DNA of 64,000 bases from Pseudomonas iranensis (GCF_014268585.2 NZ_CP077092.1:5307501-5371500); one strand, 5' to 3'. Positions 28,420 through 39,960 are shown, numbered from the stretch's first letter. Program-made: numbers and translations. Notes: generated by a model not told the origin, from the sequence alone.

Positions 28420-28905
28420 ATGGAACGCATCTACATCGGCCTGGGCAGCAACCTCGCTGACCCGGCCGACCAGTTGCGCAGCGCCATCGCGGCGCTGGGC
28501 CAATTGCCGCAGACACGTCTTGCCGGCGTGTCAGCCTTTTATCAAAGCGATTCGCTGCTGCCGGGCCAGCCGCGTTACACCAATGCCGTCGCCGCCCTCG
28601 ACAGTTCGCTCGCACCGATCGAGCTGCTCGACGCTTTGCAAGCGATCGAAAACGCTCAGGGCCGCGAGCGTCTTGAGCGCTGGGGGCCTCGCACGCTGGA
28701 TCTGGATATTCTGCTGTTCGGCGATCGCCTGATCGATGAGCCACGGCTGAAAGTGCCGCACTATCACATTCAGGAGCGGGCGTTTGTACTGTATCCGCTG
28801 GCTGAACTCGCGCCGCCAGATCTGCGTCTCGCTGATGGCCGCACGCTGACAGACCTGCTGGCCGCCTGCCCGTTCGTCGGCCTCGAACGCCTCTCCCAGT
28901 CCTGA
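28420..28905 (+). CDS. folK: 2-amino-4-hydroxy-6-hydroxymethyldihydropteridine pyrophosphokinase
   Basis: 161 residues. Transfers pyrophosphate from ATP to hydroxymethyl-dihydropterin in folate synthesis. Family features are IGLGSNLADP at the N-terminus, the pterin/ATP-site segment RWGPRTLDLDILLFG with paired Asp residues, and PHYHIQERAFVLYPL. It starts three bases after pcnB, so the pair is one operon. Confidence 0.96.
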   Translation: MERIYIGLGSNLADPADQLRSAIAALGQLPQTRLAGVSAFYQSDSLLPGQPRYTNAVAALDSSLAPIELLDALQAIENAQGRERLERWGPRTLDLDILLFGDRLIDEPRLKVPHYHIQERAFVLYPLAELAPPDLRLADGRTLTDLLAACPFVGLERLSQS

Positions 28906-28931
28906 CAAAAATCTTCTGTGAAATGTGGTTG

Positions 28932-29043
28932 TGTGGCGAGGGGATTTATCCCCGTTGGGTCGCGGAGCGGCCCCATGTTGTGTACAGCTAGTTCAGATTT
29001 GGGCCTGCTTCGCAGTCCAACGGGGATAAATCCCCTCGCCACA
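28932..29043. repeat. Inverted repeat, GGCGAGGGGATTTATCCCCG family
   Basis: Arms TGTGGCGAGGGGATTTATCC and their complement lie about 110 bases apart, with inner parts that also pair partly (CCGTTGG). This is another pseudomonad dispersed intergenic repeat, distinct from the REP pairs elsewhere in the window. It may form a long hairpin after folK. Confidence 0.85.
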
Positions 29044-29118
29044 GGTCACCTGCCAATCTCCAGTTTTTGTCAGACAAAAATCCCCGAATCAGCCACGCCG
29101 CGCCGCTGAATCGCATCA

Positions 29119-29157
29119 GTAACGCCGGTAACACCGCTCGCGTAACAATGCGGTAAC
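29119..29157 (+). promoter_or_regulatory. Four direct GTAAC repeats upstream of panB
   Basis: GTAAC begins at 29119, 29128, 29142 and 29153, three of them as CGTAAC or GGTAACACC. They lie 180-220 bases before panB. A regulator site is possible; the region otherwise holds only the repeat element and the panB leader. The TTGACT at 29164 lacks a well-spaced -10. Confidence 0.35.
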
Positions 29158-29339
29158 ACCCGCAATTGACTTCCTGTTGGCTCATCACGACTATAGGCGT
29201 CCCGCTGCCGCCAACCCGGCATGAACGGGCGCAATCCAGGCCTTTCAAAGCACGACACAAGACCGTGCGCCTGAGTAGATGAAGAATCACGCGCGTGACT
29301 CGCAGCAGTTTCCAGAGCGCCTGAACGAGGATTTTTTAC

Positions 29340-30140
29340 ATGCCAGCCATCACCCTGACCACGCTCCAGAGCCTCAAGCAGAAAGGTGAAAAAATCACCA
29401 TGCTGACCTGCTATGACGCGACCTTCGCCCACGCCTGCAACGAGGCCGGTGTCGAAGTGCTGCTGGTCGGCGACTCCCTCGGCATGGTTCTGCAGGGTCA
29501 TGACAGCACCCTGCCGGTGACCACGGCGGAAATGGCCTACCACGTCGCCAGCGTCAAGCGCGGCAATGGCGATGCCCTGATCCTCGCCGACCTGCCGTTC
29601 ATGGCCAACGCCACCCTCGAACAGACCATGAACAACAGCGCCATGCTGATGCAGGCCGGCGCGCACATGGTCAAGGTCGAAGGTCAGCTGTGGCTGGCGG
29701 AGTCGATCCGTCTGCTCGCCGAACGTGGAGTGCCGGTGTGCGCGCACATGGGCCTGACCCCGCAAGCAGTGAACATTCTCGGTGGCTATAAAGTGCAGGG
29801 CCGCAATGAGAACCAGGCGCGGCAGATGCGTGCCGATGCGATCGCGCTGGAGCAGGCCGGTGCGGCCATGCTGTTGCTTGAGTGCGTGCCGAGCGAACTG
29901 GCGGCAGAAATCAGCCAGGCCGTGAGCATTCCGGTGATCGGTATCGGTGCCGGCAACGCCACCGACGGCCAGGTGCTGGTATTGCACGACATGCTCGGCC
30001 TGTCGATCACCGGCCGCGTACCCAAATTCGTCAAGAACTTCATGCAAGGTCAGGACAGCATCCAGTCCGCGCTGAAGGCTTACGTCAGCGAAGTCAAAGC
30101 CACCACGTTCCCCGGCATCGAACACGGATTCTCTGCATGA
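29340..30140 (+). CDS. panB: 3-methyl-2-oxobutanoate hydroxymethyltransferase
   Basis: 266 residues. Makes ketopantoate from the valine precursor 2-oxoisovalerate, the first committed step to pantothenate. Family features are [12 protein letters not shown], the metal-binding Asp in [19 protein letters not shown], and ECVPSELA. It is coupled to panC by an ATGA overlap. Its substrate is the product of the ilv pathway encoded at 2492-5773. Confidence 0.97.
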   Translation: MPAITLTTLQSLKQKGEKITMLTCYDATFAHACNEAGVEVLLVGDSLGMVLQGHDSTLPVTTAEMAYHVASVKRGNGDALILADLPFMANATLEQTMNNSAMLMQAGAHMVKVEGQLWLAESIRLLAERGVPVCAHMGLTPQAVNILGGYKVQGRNENQARQMRADAIALEQAGAAMLLLECVPSELAAEISQAVSIPVIGIGAGNATDGQVLVLHDMLGLSITGRVPKFVKNFMQGQDSIQSALKAYVSEVKATTFPGIEHGFSA

Positions 30141-30997
30141 ACACCGTCAAAACCGTACGCGAACTGCGCGCCGCCGTCGCCCGCGCGCGCAGTGAAGGCA
30201 AGCGCATCGGCTTCGTGCCGACCATGGGCAACCTGCACAGCGGCCACGTCGCACTGATCACCAAAGCTACCCAGCGAGTGGATTTCGTCGTCGCGAGTAT
30301 TTTCGTCAACCCGCTGCAATTCGGCGCCGGCGAAGACCTCGACAAATACCCGCGCACCCTCGCCGCCGATCAGGAAAAGCTCCTCGAAGCCGGTTGCGAC
30401 CTGCTGTTTGCGCCGACGGTTGAAGAGATGTACCCGGACGGCATGGCCGGACAAACCCGGGTCAGCGTGCCGCAATTGTCCGAAGGCCTGTGTGGCGCCA
30501 GCCGTCCGGGGCACTTCGAAGGTGTGGCGACGGTGGTCAGCAAGCTGTTCAACATGGTCCAGCCGGACCTGGCGATCTTCGGCCAGAAGGATTACCAGCA
30601 ACTGGCGGTGATCCGCGCACTGGTGCACGACCTGAACATGCCGATCCAGATCATCGGCGAGCCGACCGTGCGTGCAGCGGACGGTCTGGCGCTGTCGTCG
30701 CGCAACGGCTTCCTCAATGAAGACCAGCGCGCCGTGGCACCGGTGGTGTATCGCGTGCTGAGCAGCATTGCCGAAGCAATCAAGCAAGGTGAGCGCGATT
30801 ACCCGGCGCTGATCGCTGCGCAGTTGCAGGTGCTGGAAGCGGCGGGGCTGCGTCCGGATTATCTGGAAATCCGCCATGGCCTGACGTTGCGTCCGGCGAC
30901 GGCGGAGGATCGCGATCTGGTGATTCTCGCGGCGGCGTTCCTCGGCACCACGCGTTTGATCGACAACCTGCACCTGAATCTCGATAGCCCGATTTAA
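30137..30997 (+). CDS. panC: Pantothenate synthetase
   Basis: 286 residues. Joins pantoate and beta-alanine with ATP. It has [10 protein letters not shown] (the HIGH-like motif), [19 protein letters not shown] and the KMSKS-like LALSSRN. The ATG overlaps the panB stop. The third gene seen here in P. aeruginosa, panD, is absent. Confidence 0.97.
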   Translation: MNTVKTVRELRAAVARARSEGKRIGFVPTMGNLHSGHVALITKATQRVDFVVASIFVNPLQFGAGEDLDKYPRTLAADQEKLLEAGCDLLFAPTVEEMYPDGMAGQTRVSVPQLSEGLCGASRPGHFEGVATVVSKLFNMVQPDLAIFGQKDYQQLAVIRALVHDLNMPIQIIGEPTVRAADGLALSSRNGFLNEDQRAVAPVVYRVLSSIAEAIKQGERDYPALIAAQLQVLEAAGLRPDYLEIRHGLTLRPATAEDRDLVILAAAFLGTTRLIDNLHLNLDSPI

Positions 30998-31013
30998 GCA
31001 GCAACGAATTTCC

Positions 31014-31104
31014 CTGTGGGAGCGAGCCTGCTCGCCAAGGCGGTGTATCAGCGACTTATAAGTTGCCTGACACCACGCCTACGCGAGCAGGCTCGCTCCC
31101 ACAG
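31014..31104. repeat. REP pair (GGGAGCGAGCCTGCTCGCG family)
   Basis: Complete inverted pair: CTGTGGGAGCGAGCCTGCTC and GAGCAGGCTCGCTCCCACAG. The bases next to the arms differ slightly (CCAAGG and TACGCG). It begins 17 bases past the panC stop and may protect its 3' end. Confidence 0.92.
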
Positions 31105-31356
31105 GTGTTTTCGGTGCATGCCGGTTGGGCGAAAGTCTTCCGGGCACCTCCGTTTGTCGGCCAGATTCCTCAACGGATGTTAAAAAAGTACAGGGATCTG
31201 GTCAGACAAAGTCAAGACAGAACGCAGCGCGAGGTTTACTGTATTCGCCCTGTGTCCAGATCTCGTGTCGACGCAGTTGATCCCATGCGCTAAAAACCCG
31301 TGGTTGATCTGTACCGTGTTCAAAAGGCCGTTCAAGTAAAAAGGAAAACCGCAGCG

Positions 31357-33021
31357 ATGGCGTACTACCGCACTCCTCACGACGTTACCGCTCTGCCCGC
31401 CTGGCAAGCGTTGAAAGATCACCGCCAAGCCATGCAGGATTTCAGCATGCGCGAGGCCTTCAACGCCGATCCGCAGCGTTTCAATCAGTTCACCCTCAGT
31501 AGCTGCGGTCTGTTTCTCGACTATTCGAAGAATTTGATCAACGCCGAGACCCGCAACCTGCTCGTGGGCCTGGCCAATGAAGTCGATCTGAAGGGCGCGA
31601 TCAAAGCGCTGTTCGACGGCGAAATCGTCAACGCCTCCGAAGGCCGCCCGGCACTGCACACCGCTCTGCGCCGCCCGGTCGGCGACAAGTTGTCGGTCAA
31701 TGGCGTCAACGTGATGCCGGAAGTACACAAGGTGCTGAACCAGATCACCGATCTGGTCGGCCGCATCCACGATGGCTTGTGGCGTGGCTACACCGAGAAG
31801 CCGATCACTGACGTGGTCAATATCGGTATCGGTGGTTCGTTCCTCGGTCCTGAGCTGGTGTCCGAAGCACTGCTGTCCTACGCGCAGAAAGGCGTACGTT
31901 GCCACTATCTGGCAAACATCGACGGCAGCGAATTCCACGAGCTGACGCAGAAACTGCGCGCCGAAACCACGCTGTTCATCGTTTCGTCGAAGTCGTTCAA
32001 CACCCTCGAAACCCTGAAGAACGCTCAGGCCGCACGCGCCTGGTACCTGGCGCAGGGCGGCTCGGAAGCCGAGCTGTATCGCCACTTCATCGCCGTATCG
32101 AGCAACAACGCCGCCGCTGTGGCCTTCGGTATCCGCGAAGAAAACATCTTCCCGATGTGGGACTGGGTCGGCGGGCGCTACTCGCTGTGGTCGGCGATCG
32201 GTTTGCCGATTGCCCTGGCCATCGGCATGTCCAACTTCAAGGAGCTGCTGTCCGGTGCCTACACCATGGACCAGCATTTCCAGACCGCGCCGTTCGAACA
32301 GAACATGCCAGTGCTGCTGGCGCTGCTCGGCGTGTGGTACGGCAACTTCTGGGGTGCGCAGAGCCACGCGATCCTGCCGTACGACCACTACCTGCGCAAC
32401 ATCACCAAGCACTTGCAACAGCTGGACATGGAGTCCAACGGCAAGAGCGTGCGCCAGGACGGCACCTCGGTGTCGACCGATACCGGCCCGGTGATCTGGG
32501 GCGGCGTCGGCTGCAACGGTCAGCACGCTTATCACCAGTTGCTGCACCAGGGCACCCAACTGATCCCGGCCGACTTCATCGTGCCGATCGTCAGCTTCAA
32601 CCCGGTTTCCGACCACCACCAGTGGCTGTACGCCAACTGCCTGTCGCAGAGCCAGGCGCTCATGCTCGGCAAGACCCTGCCGGAAGCCGAAGCCGAACTG
32701 CGCGACAAAGGCATGGGCGAAGACGACGTGCGCAAACTTGCGCCGCACAAGGTGATCCCGGGCAATCGTCCGAGCAACACCCTGGTGGTCGAACGCATCA
32801 GCCCGCGTCGCCTCGGCGCCCTGGTTGCGATGTATGAGCACAAAGTGTTCGTACAAAGCGTGGTCTGGGGCATCAACGCCTTCGACCAGTGGGGTGTGGA
32901 ACTGGGCAAGGAATTGGGCAAAGGCGTCTACAACCGTCTGGTCGGCAGCGACGAGACCGTGGCTGACGATGCCTCGACTCAGGGCCTGATCAACTACTTC
33001 CGCGGGCGTCATCGCGGCTGA
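31357..33021 (+). CDS. pgi: Glucose-6-phosphate isomerase
   Basis: 554 residues. Interconverts glucose-6-phosphate and fructose-6-phosphate. The phosphate-binding motif is [18 protein letters not shown], the catalytic Glu lies in MESNGKSV, and the C-terminal signature Lys/Gln region is [16 protein letters not shown] chose ATG 31357 (MAYYRTPHD), with AAGGAAAA upstream; the longer frame has no family support. In pseudomonads it serves mainly gluconeogenesis and the Entner-Doudoroff cycle. Confidence 0.97.
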   Translation: MAYYRTPHDVTALPAWQALKDHRQAMQDFSMREAFNADPQRFNQFTLSSCGLFLDYSKNLINAETRNLLVGLANEVDLKGAIKALFDGEIVNASEGRPALHTALRRPVGDKLSVNGVNVMPEVHKVLNQITDLVGRIHDGLWRGYTEKPITDVVNIGIGGSFLGPELVSEALLSYAQKGVRCHYLANIDGSEFHELTQKLRAETTLFIVSSKSFNTLETLKNAQAARAWYLAQGGSEAELYRHFIAVSSNNAAAVAFGIREENIFPMWDWVGGRYSLWSAIGLPIALAIGMSNFKELLSGAYTMDQHFQTAPFEQNMPVLLALLGVWYGNFWGAQSHAILPYDHYLRNITKHLQQLDMESNGKSVRQDGTSVSTDTGPVIWGGVGCNGQHAYHQLLHQGTQLIPADFIVPIVSFNPVSDHHQWLYANCLSQSQALMLGKTLPEAEAELRDKGMGEDDVRKLAPHKVIPGNRPSNTLVVERISPRRLGALVAMYEHKVFVQSVVWGINAFDQWGVELGKELGKGVYNRLVGSDETVADDASTQGLINYFRGRHRG

Positions 33022-33050
33022 TAAAAGCCTTCGGGCACAACGCTGTTCCC

Positions 33051-33141
33051 CTGTGGGAGCGAGCCTGCTCGCGAAATCGGTGCGTCATTCAACACTGTGT
33101 TGACTGATCCGCCGCGTTCGCGAGCAGGCTCGCTCCCACAG
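33051..33141. repeat. REP pair (GGGAGCGAGCCTGCTCGCG family)
   Basis: Complete inverted pair with full CTGTGGGAGCG outer ends, 30 bases past the pgi stop and before acs. Confidence 0.92.
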
Positions 33142-33221
33142 TTGTTTTGGCGCATGACTTGAACCTGTGCAGCGCTCGGCGCATCTTTATTCGTGTCGCA
33201 CCACAAGAATAAGGAACCGTC

Positions 33222-35159
<1,938 letters not shown>

Positions 35160-35163
35160 ATTC

Positions 35164-35226
35164 AAGAGCAGGCTCGCTGCCACAGGTGATCGCATTGCAC
35201 ATGTGGCAGCGAGCCTGCTCGCGAAG
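35164..35226. repeat. Short REP pair variant (GGCAGCGAGCCTGCTCGCG)
   Basis: Arms GAGCAGGCTCGCTGCCACAG and TGTGGCAGCGAGCCTGCTCG in reversed order (outward-facing) with only a 16-base spacer. One base differs from the other copies (GGCAGC for GGGAGC), compensated on both arms. It starts a few bases after the acs stop. Confidence 0.88.
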
Positions 35227-35294
35227 GCCATCACGCGATCACCCGGCAAACTGTTAAACTCCCGCGCCCCAATTCCCCTCAGCAAGGCGCCCGC

Positions 35295-36311
35295 ATGTCT
35301 TCCTTGAATCAGGCGCTGCGCGCCGCCCTCGATCAACGCCAGGACCTGCTCGCTGCGCTGCACAGCCAGGGCACCGATTGCTATCGGCTGTTCCATGGCA
35401 GCCAGGAAGGTGCGGGCGGCCTGACCATCGACCGCTACGGCCCGCAACTGCTGGTGCAGAGTTTTCACCAGACGCTCGAACGTGATGATCTGCTGCAACT
35501 GCACGCCATGGTCAACCAGACGCTGGGCTTCGACAGCCTGCTGGTCTACAACGACCGCTCCCGTGGCAACTCGCGGATCGATCGCGAGGACAGCGTCTAT
35601 AAAGCCGATGACGCCGCACTGGCCGATCTGGTCGGGCATGAATGGGGTCTGAACTACCGCGTGCGTGGGCGTCATGCCGGGCAGGATCCGCTGCTGTTCC
35701 TCGACCTGCGCAACACCCGTGGCTGGGTCAAGGATCACGCGCAAGGCAAAAGCGTGCTCAACCTGTTCGCTTACACCTGTGGCGTTGGCCTCAGTGCGGC
35801 GGCGGGCGGTGCGCGCGAGGTGTGCAACCTGGACTTTGCCGAGGGCAATCTGGCGGTCGGTCGGGAGAATGGTTTGCTCAATCCGCATCTGCCGGAGATG
35901 CAATTCATTCAGTCCGATTACTTTCCGGCAATCCGCCAGCTCGCTGGCCTGCCGATCAGTCAGCGGCGCGGGCAGAAGTTGCCGAGCTATCAGCGCATCG
36001 AACAGCGCCAATACGATCTGGTCCTGCTCGATCCGCCGGCGTGGGCCAAAAGCGCATTCGGCACCGTCGACCTGCTACGCGATTATCAGAGCCTGCTCAA
36101 ACCGGCGCTGCTGACCACCGCCGACGATGGCGTGCTGATCTGCTGCAACAACCTGGCGAAAGTCAGCATGGACGACTGGCGCGAACAAGTGCTGCGCTGC
36201 GCCGAAAAAGCCGGCCGCCCGGTGCGCGAATGGAGCGTGATGACCCCGGGCGCCGACTTCCCCTCGCAGGACCAGCAGCCACCGTTGAAAACGCTGATCT
36301 TGCAGCTGTGA
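35295..36311 (+). CDS. Class I SAM-dependent methyltransferase, RlmI/RlmK-like
   Basis: 338 residues. An N-terminal substrate-binding part (LFHGSQEGAGGLTIDRYG) leads to a Rossmann methyltransferase with the SAM loop VLNLFAYTCGVGLSAAAGG and the catalytic-type motif LLDPPAWAKSAFG. The layout matches 23S rRNA cytosine-C5 or guanine methyltransferases of the RlmI/RlmKL-C group, but the N-terminal PUA domain of RlmI is not clear. The target base is not assigned. Confidence 0.85.
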   Translation: MSSLNQALRAALDQRQDLLAALHSQGTDCYRLFHGSQEGAGGLTIDRYGPQLLVQSFHQTLERDDLLQLHAMVNQTLGFDSLLVYNDRSRGNSRIDREDSVYKADDAALADLVGHEWGLNYRVRGRHAGQDPLLFLDLRNTRGWVKDHAQGKSVLNLFAYTCGVGLSAAAGGAREVCNLDFAEGNLAVGRENGLLNPHLPEMQFIQSDYFPAIRQLAGLPISQRRGQKLPSYQRIEQRQYDLVLLDPPAWAKSAFGTVDLLRDYQSLLKPALLTTADDGVLICCNNLAKVSMDDWREQVLRCAEKAGRPVREWSVMTPGADFPSQDQQPPLKTLILQL

Positions 36312-36339
36312 TCCCTCCGGCATGAGCGATTACATTCCC

Positions 36340-36429
36340 CTGTGGGAGCGAGCCTGCTCGCGAAAGCGCAGTGTCAGTCGACTTGTTTTTCACTGAACCA
36401 GCGCATTCGCGAGCAGGCTCGCTCCCACA
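36340..36429. repeat. REP pair (GGGAGCGAGCCTGCTCGCG family)
   Basis: Complete inverted pair, CTGTGGGAGCGAGCCTGCTC to GAGCAGGCTCGCTCCCACA, 28 bases past the methyltransferase stop. The long open frame of the next gene enters it artificially. Confidence 0.92.
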
Positions 36430-36533
36430 AGGGAGATCTGTTCCTACAGAAATTTCTGAACAATCCTGTCCCACATCAAGCACTTCGGAACCAGAATCGC
36501 GTGCCATACTCCAAGGCACTCCGATTCAGACAG

Positions 36534-39485
36534 ATGAAGCCGCACATGCCCAAAGGATTGATTCGCGCGATTGGCGCACTGCTGACAGCCCTGGCCCTCT
36601 ACAGCCTGCTGGGGTTTCTGATCCTGCCGGGCATTGCCTTGCGCGTGGCCAACCAGCAACTGGCCAACTACGCGACGGTGCCGGCGCATCTGCAGCGCAT
36701 CGAACTCAACCCGTTCAGCCTGGAAGTTTCCCTGTGGGGCCTGGTCATCGGCGAGCCGGGCAAGGAGCAGGTCGGCTTCGATCGCCTCTATGCCAACCTG
36801 CAAATCGACAGCCTGTGGACCAAGGCCCTGCACCTGTCCGACATCGAACTGGACAAACCCAAAAGCGAAATCCTCTTCGCCAAGGACGGCAAGCTCAACC
36901 TGCTGGGCCTGTTCAACCTGCCGCCGAGCGAGCCGACACCCGCCGATCCCGACGCCAAGCCATTCCCGCTGCGTATCGACAACATCAAACTGGCCGGCGG
37001 CGTGGTGCATTTCGAGGATATGCGGCCCAGTGAGCCGATCGAATTTCTTTACGACGACCTCAGTTTCGAGCTGAAAAACCTCAGCACCCTGCCCGAGGAC
37101 AGCGCCGACATGACCCTCGTCGCCATCGGCCCCGCTGGCGGGCGGATCGACTGGACCGGCAATTTCAGCCTGATCCCGTTCACCTCCGAAGGCACCCTGA
37201 AAGTCACCGATGGCCAGATGAAATCCTTCTGGCCCTACGTGCGTGACGCCGTGCCGCTGGTACTGGAAAACGGCGTGGTCAGCCTCAGCACCGAGTACAA
37301 ACTCAACCTGTCAAAACAGACCGAACTGCTGCTGAACAACGTCGCGGTGAGCATTGCGCCGTTCGCCATCAAGGCTCCGGACGGACGTCCGCTGGCCAGG
37401 CTTGAACGCCTCGACGTCAGCGAAACCTCGCTCGACCTGGCCAAGCAGCAAGTGGTGGTCGGCAAGATCCGCAGCAACAAACTGGAAACCTGGGCGGCGC
37501 TGGAAGCCGACGGCCAGTTGGACTGGCAGAAGCTGTTCGCCAGCCAACCGTCGAAACCGGCGGCCAAAGCCGCTGCCGAACCTACGGATACACCGGCCGC
37601 CGCCGACTCGCCGAAACCTGAGCCAAGCGCCCCGAGCAAGCCATGGCAGGTGCTGGTCAAGGATGTGCAACTGCGCAACTACACGGTCCATCTCGCCGAC
37701 CGCTCGGCGCAACCGGCGGTGGCGCTGGACATCACCCCGCTGAACGTGGACCTGCAGGATTTCGACAGCCTCAACGGCTCGCCTTTCAAGCTCAAGCTCG
37801 ACAGCGGTCTGGGCAAGCAAGGCAAGATCAGCGCCGACGGTACGGTCAATCTGGCCCCGGTCAACGCACAGCTCAACGTGAAAACCGAGGACGTCGACCT
37901 GCGTGTCGCGCAGTCCTACATCAACCCGTTCATTCGCCTGGAACTGCGCAGCGGCATGCTCGGCAGTGACCTCAAGGTCAACCTGAAGAGCACCGAGCCA
38001 CTGGCCCTCAGCGTCACCGGCCGCGCGCAGATTGATCAACTGCACACCCTCGATACGCTGAAGACCCGCGACTTCCTCAAATGGCAGCAAGTGGTGGTCG
38101 ACGGCATCAATTATCAGCACGGCGACAGCCTGTCGATCGACAAGGTCAACCTGTTGCAGCCGTATGTGCGTTTCATGATCAACGACGATCGCACCACCAA
38201 CGTCGACGACCTGCTGATCCCGCAACCGGCCGACAGCGGAGCAAAAAGCACCGCAGCCAAACCGGCCGGCAAGGACAAACCGCTGGGCATTCACATCGGT
38301 GCGATTGCGATCAACGACGGCTCGGCCAACTTTGCCGACTTCAGCCTGACGCCGAATTTCGCCACCGCCGTGCAGCAGCTCAACGGTCAGATCGGCACCA
38401 TCGACAGCCGTCAGGCAAAACCGGCCAGCGTTGACATCAAAGGCAAGGTCGACCGTTATGCGCCGGTGACCATCAAGGGTGCGGTCAATCCGTTCGACCC
38501 GATGGCCAGCCTCGACATCGCCACCAGCTTCAAGCGCGTCGAACTGACGACCCTGACGCCCTACTCCGGCAAGTTCGCCGGCTACCGCATCCGCAAGGGC
38601 CGGCTCAACCTCGATCTGCACTACCTGATCACCAAGGGCCAACTGAAAGCCGAGAACAAAGTCGTCGTCGAGCAGCTGCAACTGGGCGAGAAGGTCGACA
38701 GCCCTGATGCAGTGAGTCTGCCGCTGAAACTGGCGATCGCCCTGCTCAAGGACGTCGACGGCAAGATCTCCATCGAATTACCGGTGACCGGCGACCTGAA
38801 TAATCCACAGTTCAGCGTGATGCCGATCGTCTGGCAGACCCTTCGCAACCTGATCGTCAAAGCCGCCGCCGCGCCGTTCAAGATGATCGGCGGGCTGGTC
38901 AGTGGCGGCGGCTCCGAAGACCTCGGCACGGTGTCCTTCGCGCCGGGCTCCAGCGATCTGAGCAAAGACGCCGAAGCGGCGCTGGTGAAACTGTCGCAAG
39001 CGCTCAAGGAACGTCCGGCGCTGCGCCTGGAAATCGAAGGCACTGCCGCGAAGAGCAGTGATGGGCCACTGCTCGCCGAGCAACGTCTGGAACGCGAATA
39101 CCAATACAACTACTACAAGATGCTCCAGCGCCGTGGCGACAAAGTCCCGGCCCAGGCCTCGCTGCTGCAAGTACCCGAAGGCGAGAAAGGCGCATTGCTC
39201 GAAGGGATTTACCGCACCCGCCTGAAAACCCAGCCACCGGCAGAATGGAAAGACCTGGGCAAGGAAGAACGCACGGCAAAAATGCGCCAAGGCGTGATCG
39301 CGTTCTGGAGCGGCAGCGAGGTGCTGTTGCGACAGTTGGGCCAGGATCGCGCCAGCACCATCAAGGATTACCTGGTCGACAAGGGCAAGCTGGAAGATGA
39401 CCGCGTGTACTTCATCGACGCCAACCTCGGCGAGGCCGAAAGCGATGGCCGCGTGGTCACGCAAATGCACCTGGATGCAGAATGA
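36534..39485 (+). CDS. DUF748 (AsmA-like) envelope protein
   Basis: About 983 residues. One N-terminal membrane anchor (about residues 10-35) is followed by a very long periplasmic region of AsmA/DUF748 type (LNPFSLEVSLWGLVIGEPG, LNLLGLFNLPP) and a Pro/Ala-rich linker at about 340-370. A C-terminal domain resembles OmpA-like peptidoglycan-binding folds (VSFAPGSSDLSKDAEAAL). AsmA-like proteins are thought to bridge the envelope and carry phospholipids; that role is inferred. ATG 36546 is the alternative start. It is coupled to the next gene. Confidence 0.88.
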   Translation: MKPHMPKGLIRAIGALLTALALYSLLGFLILPGIALRVANQQLANYATVPAHLQRIELNPFSLEVSLWGLVIGEPGKEQVGFDRLYANLQIDSLWTKALHLSDIELDKPKSEILFAKDGKLNLLGLFNLPPSEPTPADPDAKPFPLRIDNIKLAGGVVHFEDMRPSEPIEFLYDDLSFELKNLSTLPEDSADMTLVAIGPAGGRIDWTGNFSLIPFTSEGTLKVTDGQMKSFWPYVRDAVPLVLENGVVSLSTEYKLNLSKQTELLLNNVAVSIAPFAIKAPDGRPLARLERLDVSETSLDLAKQQVVVGKIRSNKLETWAALEADGQLDWQKLFASQPSKPAAKAAAEPTDTPAAADSPKPEPSAPSKPWQVLVKDVQLRNYTVHLADRSAQPAVALDITPLNVDLQDFDSLNGSPFKLKLDSGLGKQGKISADGTVNLAPVNAQLNVKTEDVDLRVAQSYINPFIRLELRSGMLGSDLKVNLKSTEPLALSVTGRAQIDQLHTLDTLKTRDFLKWQQVVVDGINYQHGDSLSIDKVNLLQPYVRFMINDDRTTNVDDLLIPQPADSGAKSTAAKPAGKDKPLGIHIGAIAINDGSANFADFSLTPNFATAVQQLNGQIGTIDSRQAKPASVDIKGKVDRYAPVTIKGAVNPFDPMASLDIATSFKRVELTTLTPYSGKFAGYRIRKGRLNLDLHYLITKGQLKAENKVVVEQLQLGEKVDSPDAVSLPLKLAIALLKDVDGKISIELPVTGDLNNPQFSVMPIVWQTLRNLIVKAAAAPFKMIGGLVSGGGSEDLGTVSFAPGSSDLSKDAEAALVKLSQALKERPALRLEIEGTAAKSSDGPLLAEQRLEREYQYNYYKMLQRRGDKVPAQASLLQVPEGEKGALLEGIYRTRLKTQPPAEWKDLGKEERTAKMRQGVIAFWSGSEVLLRQLGQDRASTIKDYLVDKGKLEDDRVYFIDANLGEAESDGRVVTQMHLDAE

Positions 39486-39781
39486 CCGTGCGTAACTGGC
39501 TGGCTGTGCTCGCTCTGACCTGCGCCGCCGGCCACGCGTCGGCTTCGGATACATTGCGCTGCGGCAGCCAGTTGATCAGCCTCGGCGACCGCGCCAGCGA
39601 GGTGCAGCAAAAATGCGGCGAGCCGGTCAGTCGCGACGTGCTCGGCTACAAGCGCAGTGCCAATCGCCGCGAAGAGTTTCAGGTCGAGGAATGGACCTAC
39701 GGCCCGAACAACGGCATGTATCAATACCTGCGCTTCGAAGGCAATCGCCTGCGGCAGATCAACAGCAAACGCGGTAACTAA
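39482..39781 (+). CDS. DUF2845 domain secreted protein
   Basis: 99 residues. A signal peptide (to about ASAS) is followed by the DUF2845 pattern TLRCGSQLISLGDRASEVQQ and KCGEPV, with two Cys that may form a disulfide, and then YGPNNGMYQYLRFEGNRL. Function unknown; the fold resembles small SmpA/BamE-like domains. It overlaps the DUF748 stop by four bases (ATGA), so the two products probably act in the same envelope compartment. Confidence 0.87.
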   Translation: MTVRNWLAVLALTCAAGHASASDTLRCGSQLISLGDRASEVQQKCGEPVSRDVLGYKRSANRREEFQVEEWTYGPNNGMYQYLRFEGNRLRQINSKRGN

Positions 39782-39798
39782 GCCTTACGAAATTCACC

Positions 39799-39889
39799 CT
39801 GTGGGAGCGAGCCTGCTCGCGAATACGGTCTGTCTACTGACGAACTTGTCGGCTGACACTACGCATTCGCGAGCAGGCTCGCTCCCACA
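39799..39889. repeat. REP pair (GGGAGCGAGCCTGCTCGCG family)
   Basis: Complete inverted pair 18 bases after the DUF2845 stop, between convergent genes. Confidence 0.92.
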
Positions 39890-39910
39890 TTGGTATTGCC
39901 CAAAATAGAA

Positions 39911-39960
39911 CAGGCCCCGACACAAGTGCCGGGGCCTGTAATGGTCACATCCGTGTGACC
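39911..39960 (-). terminator. Tandem hairpins downstream of the BON gene
   Basis: Reading on the minus strand, a hairpin GGTCACA/TGTGACC (39943-39960) is followed by CAGGCCCCG/CGGGGCCTG (39911-39938) and then TTCTATTTT. It lies about 85 bases after the BON stop; the T run is imperfect. Confidence 0.55.

Noticed and set aside
28904..29082. GACAAAAATC direct repeats on both sides of the repeat element after folK, as a target-site duplication
   Set aside because: The copies are not at the element's edges (29 bases on each side), and one is part of a local palindrome TTTTTGTCAGACAAAAA. Chance or hairpin formation is likelier.
31180..33012. 610-codon minus-strand frame opposite pgi
   Set aside because: Exact antisense of a clear glucose-6-phosphate isomerase gene; no family resemblance.
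36342..36533. N-terminal extension of the DUF748 gene reading through a REP pair
   Set aside because: The first 64 codons come from the repeat and leader (MGASLLAKAQ is the usual translation of a REP arm). The signal anchor begins after ATG 36534.
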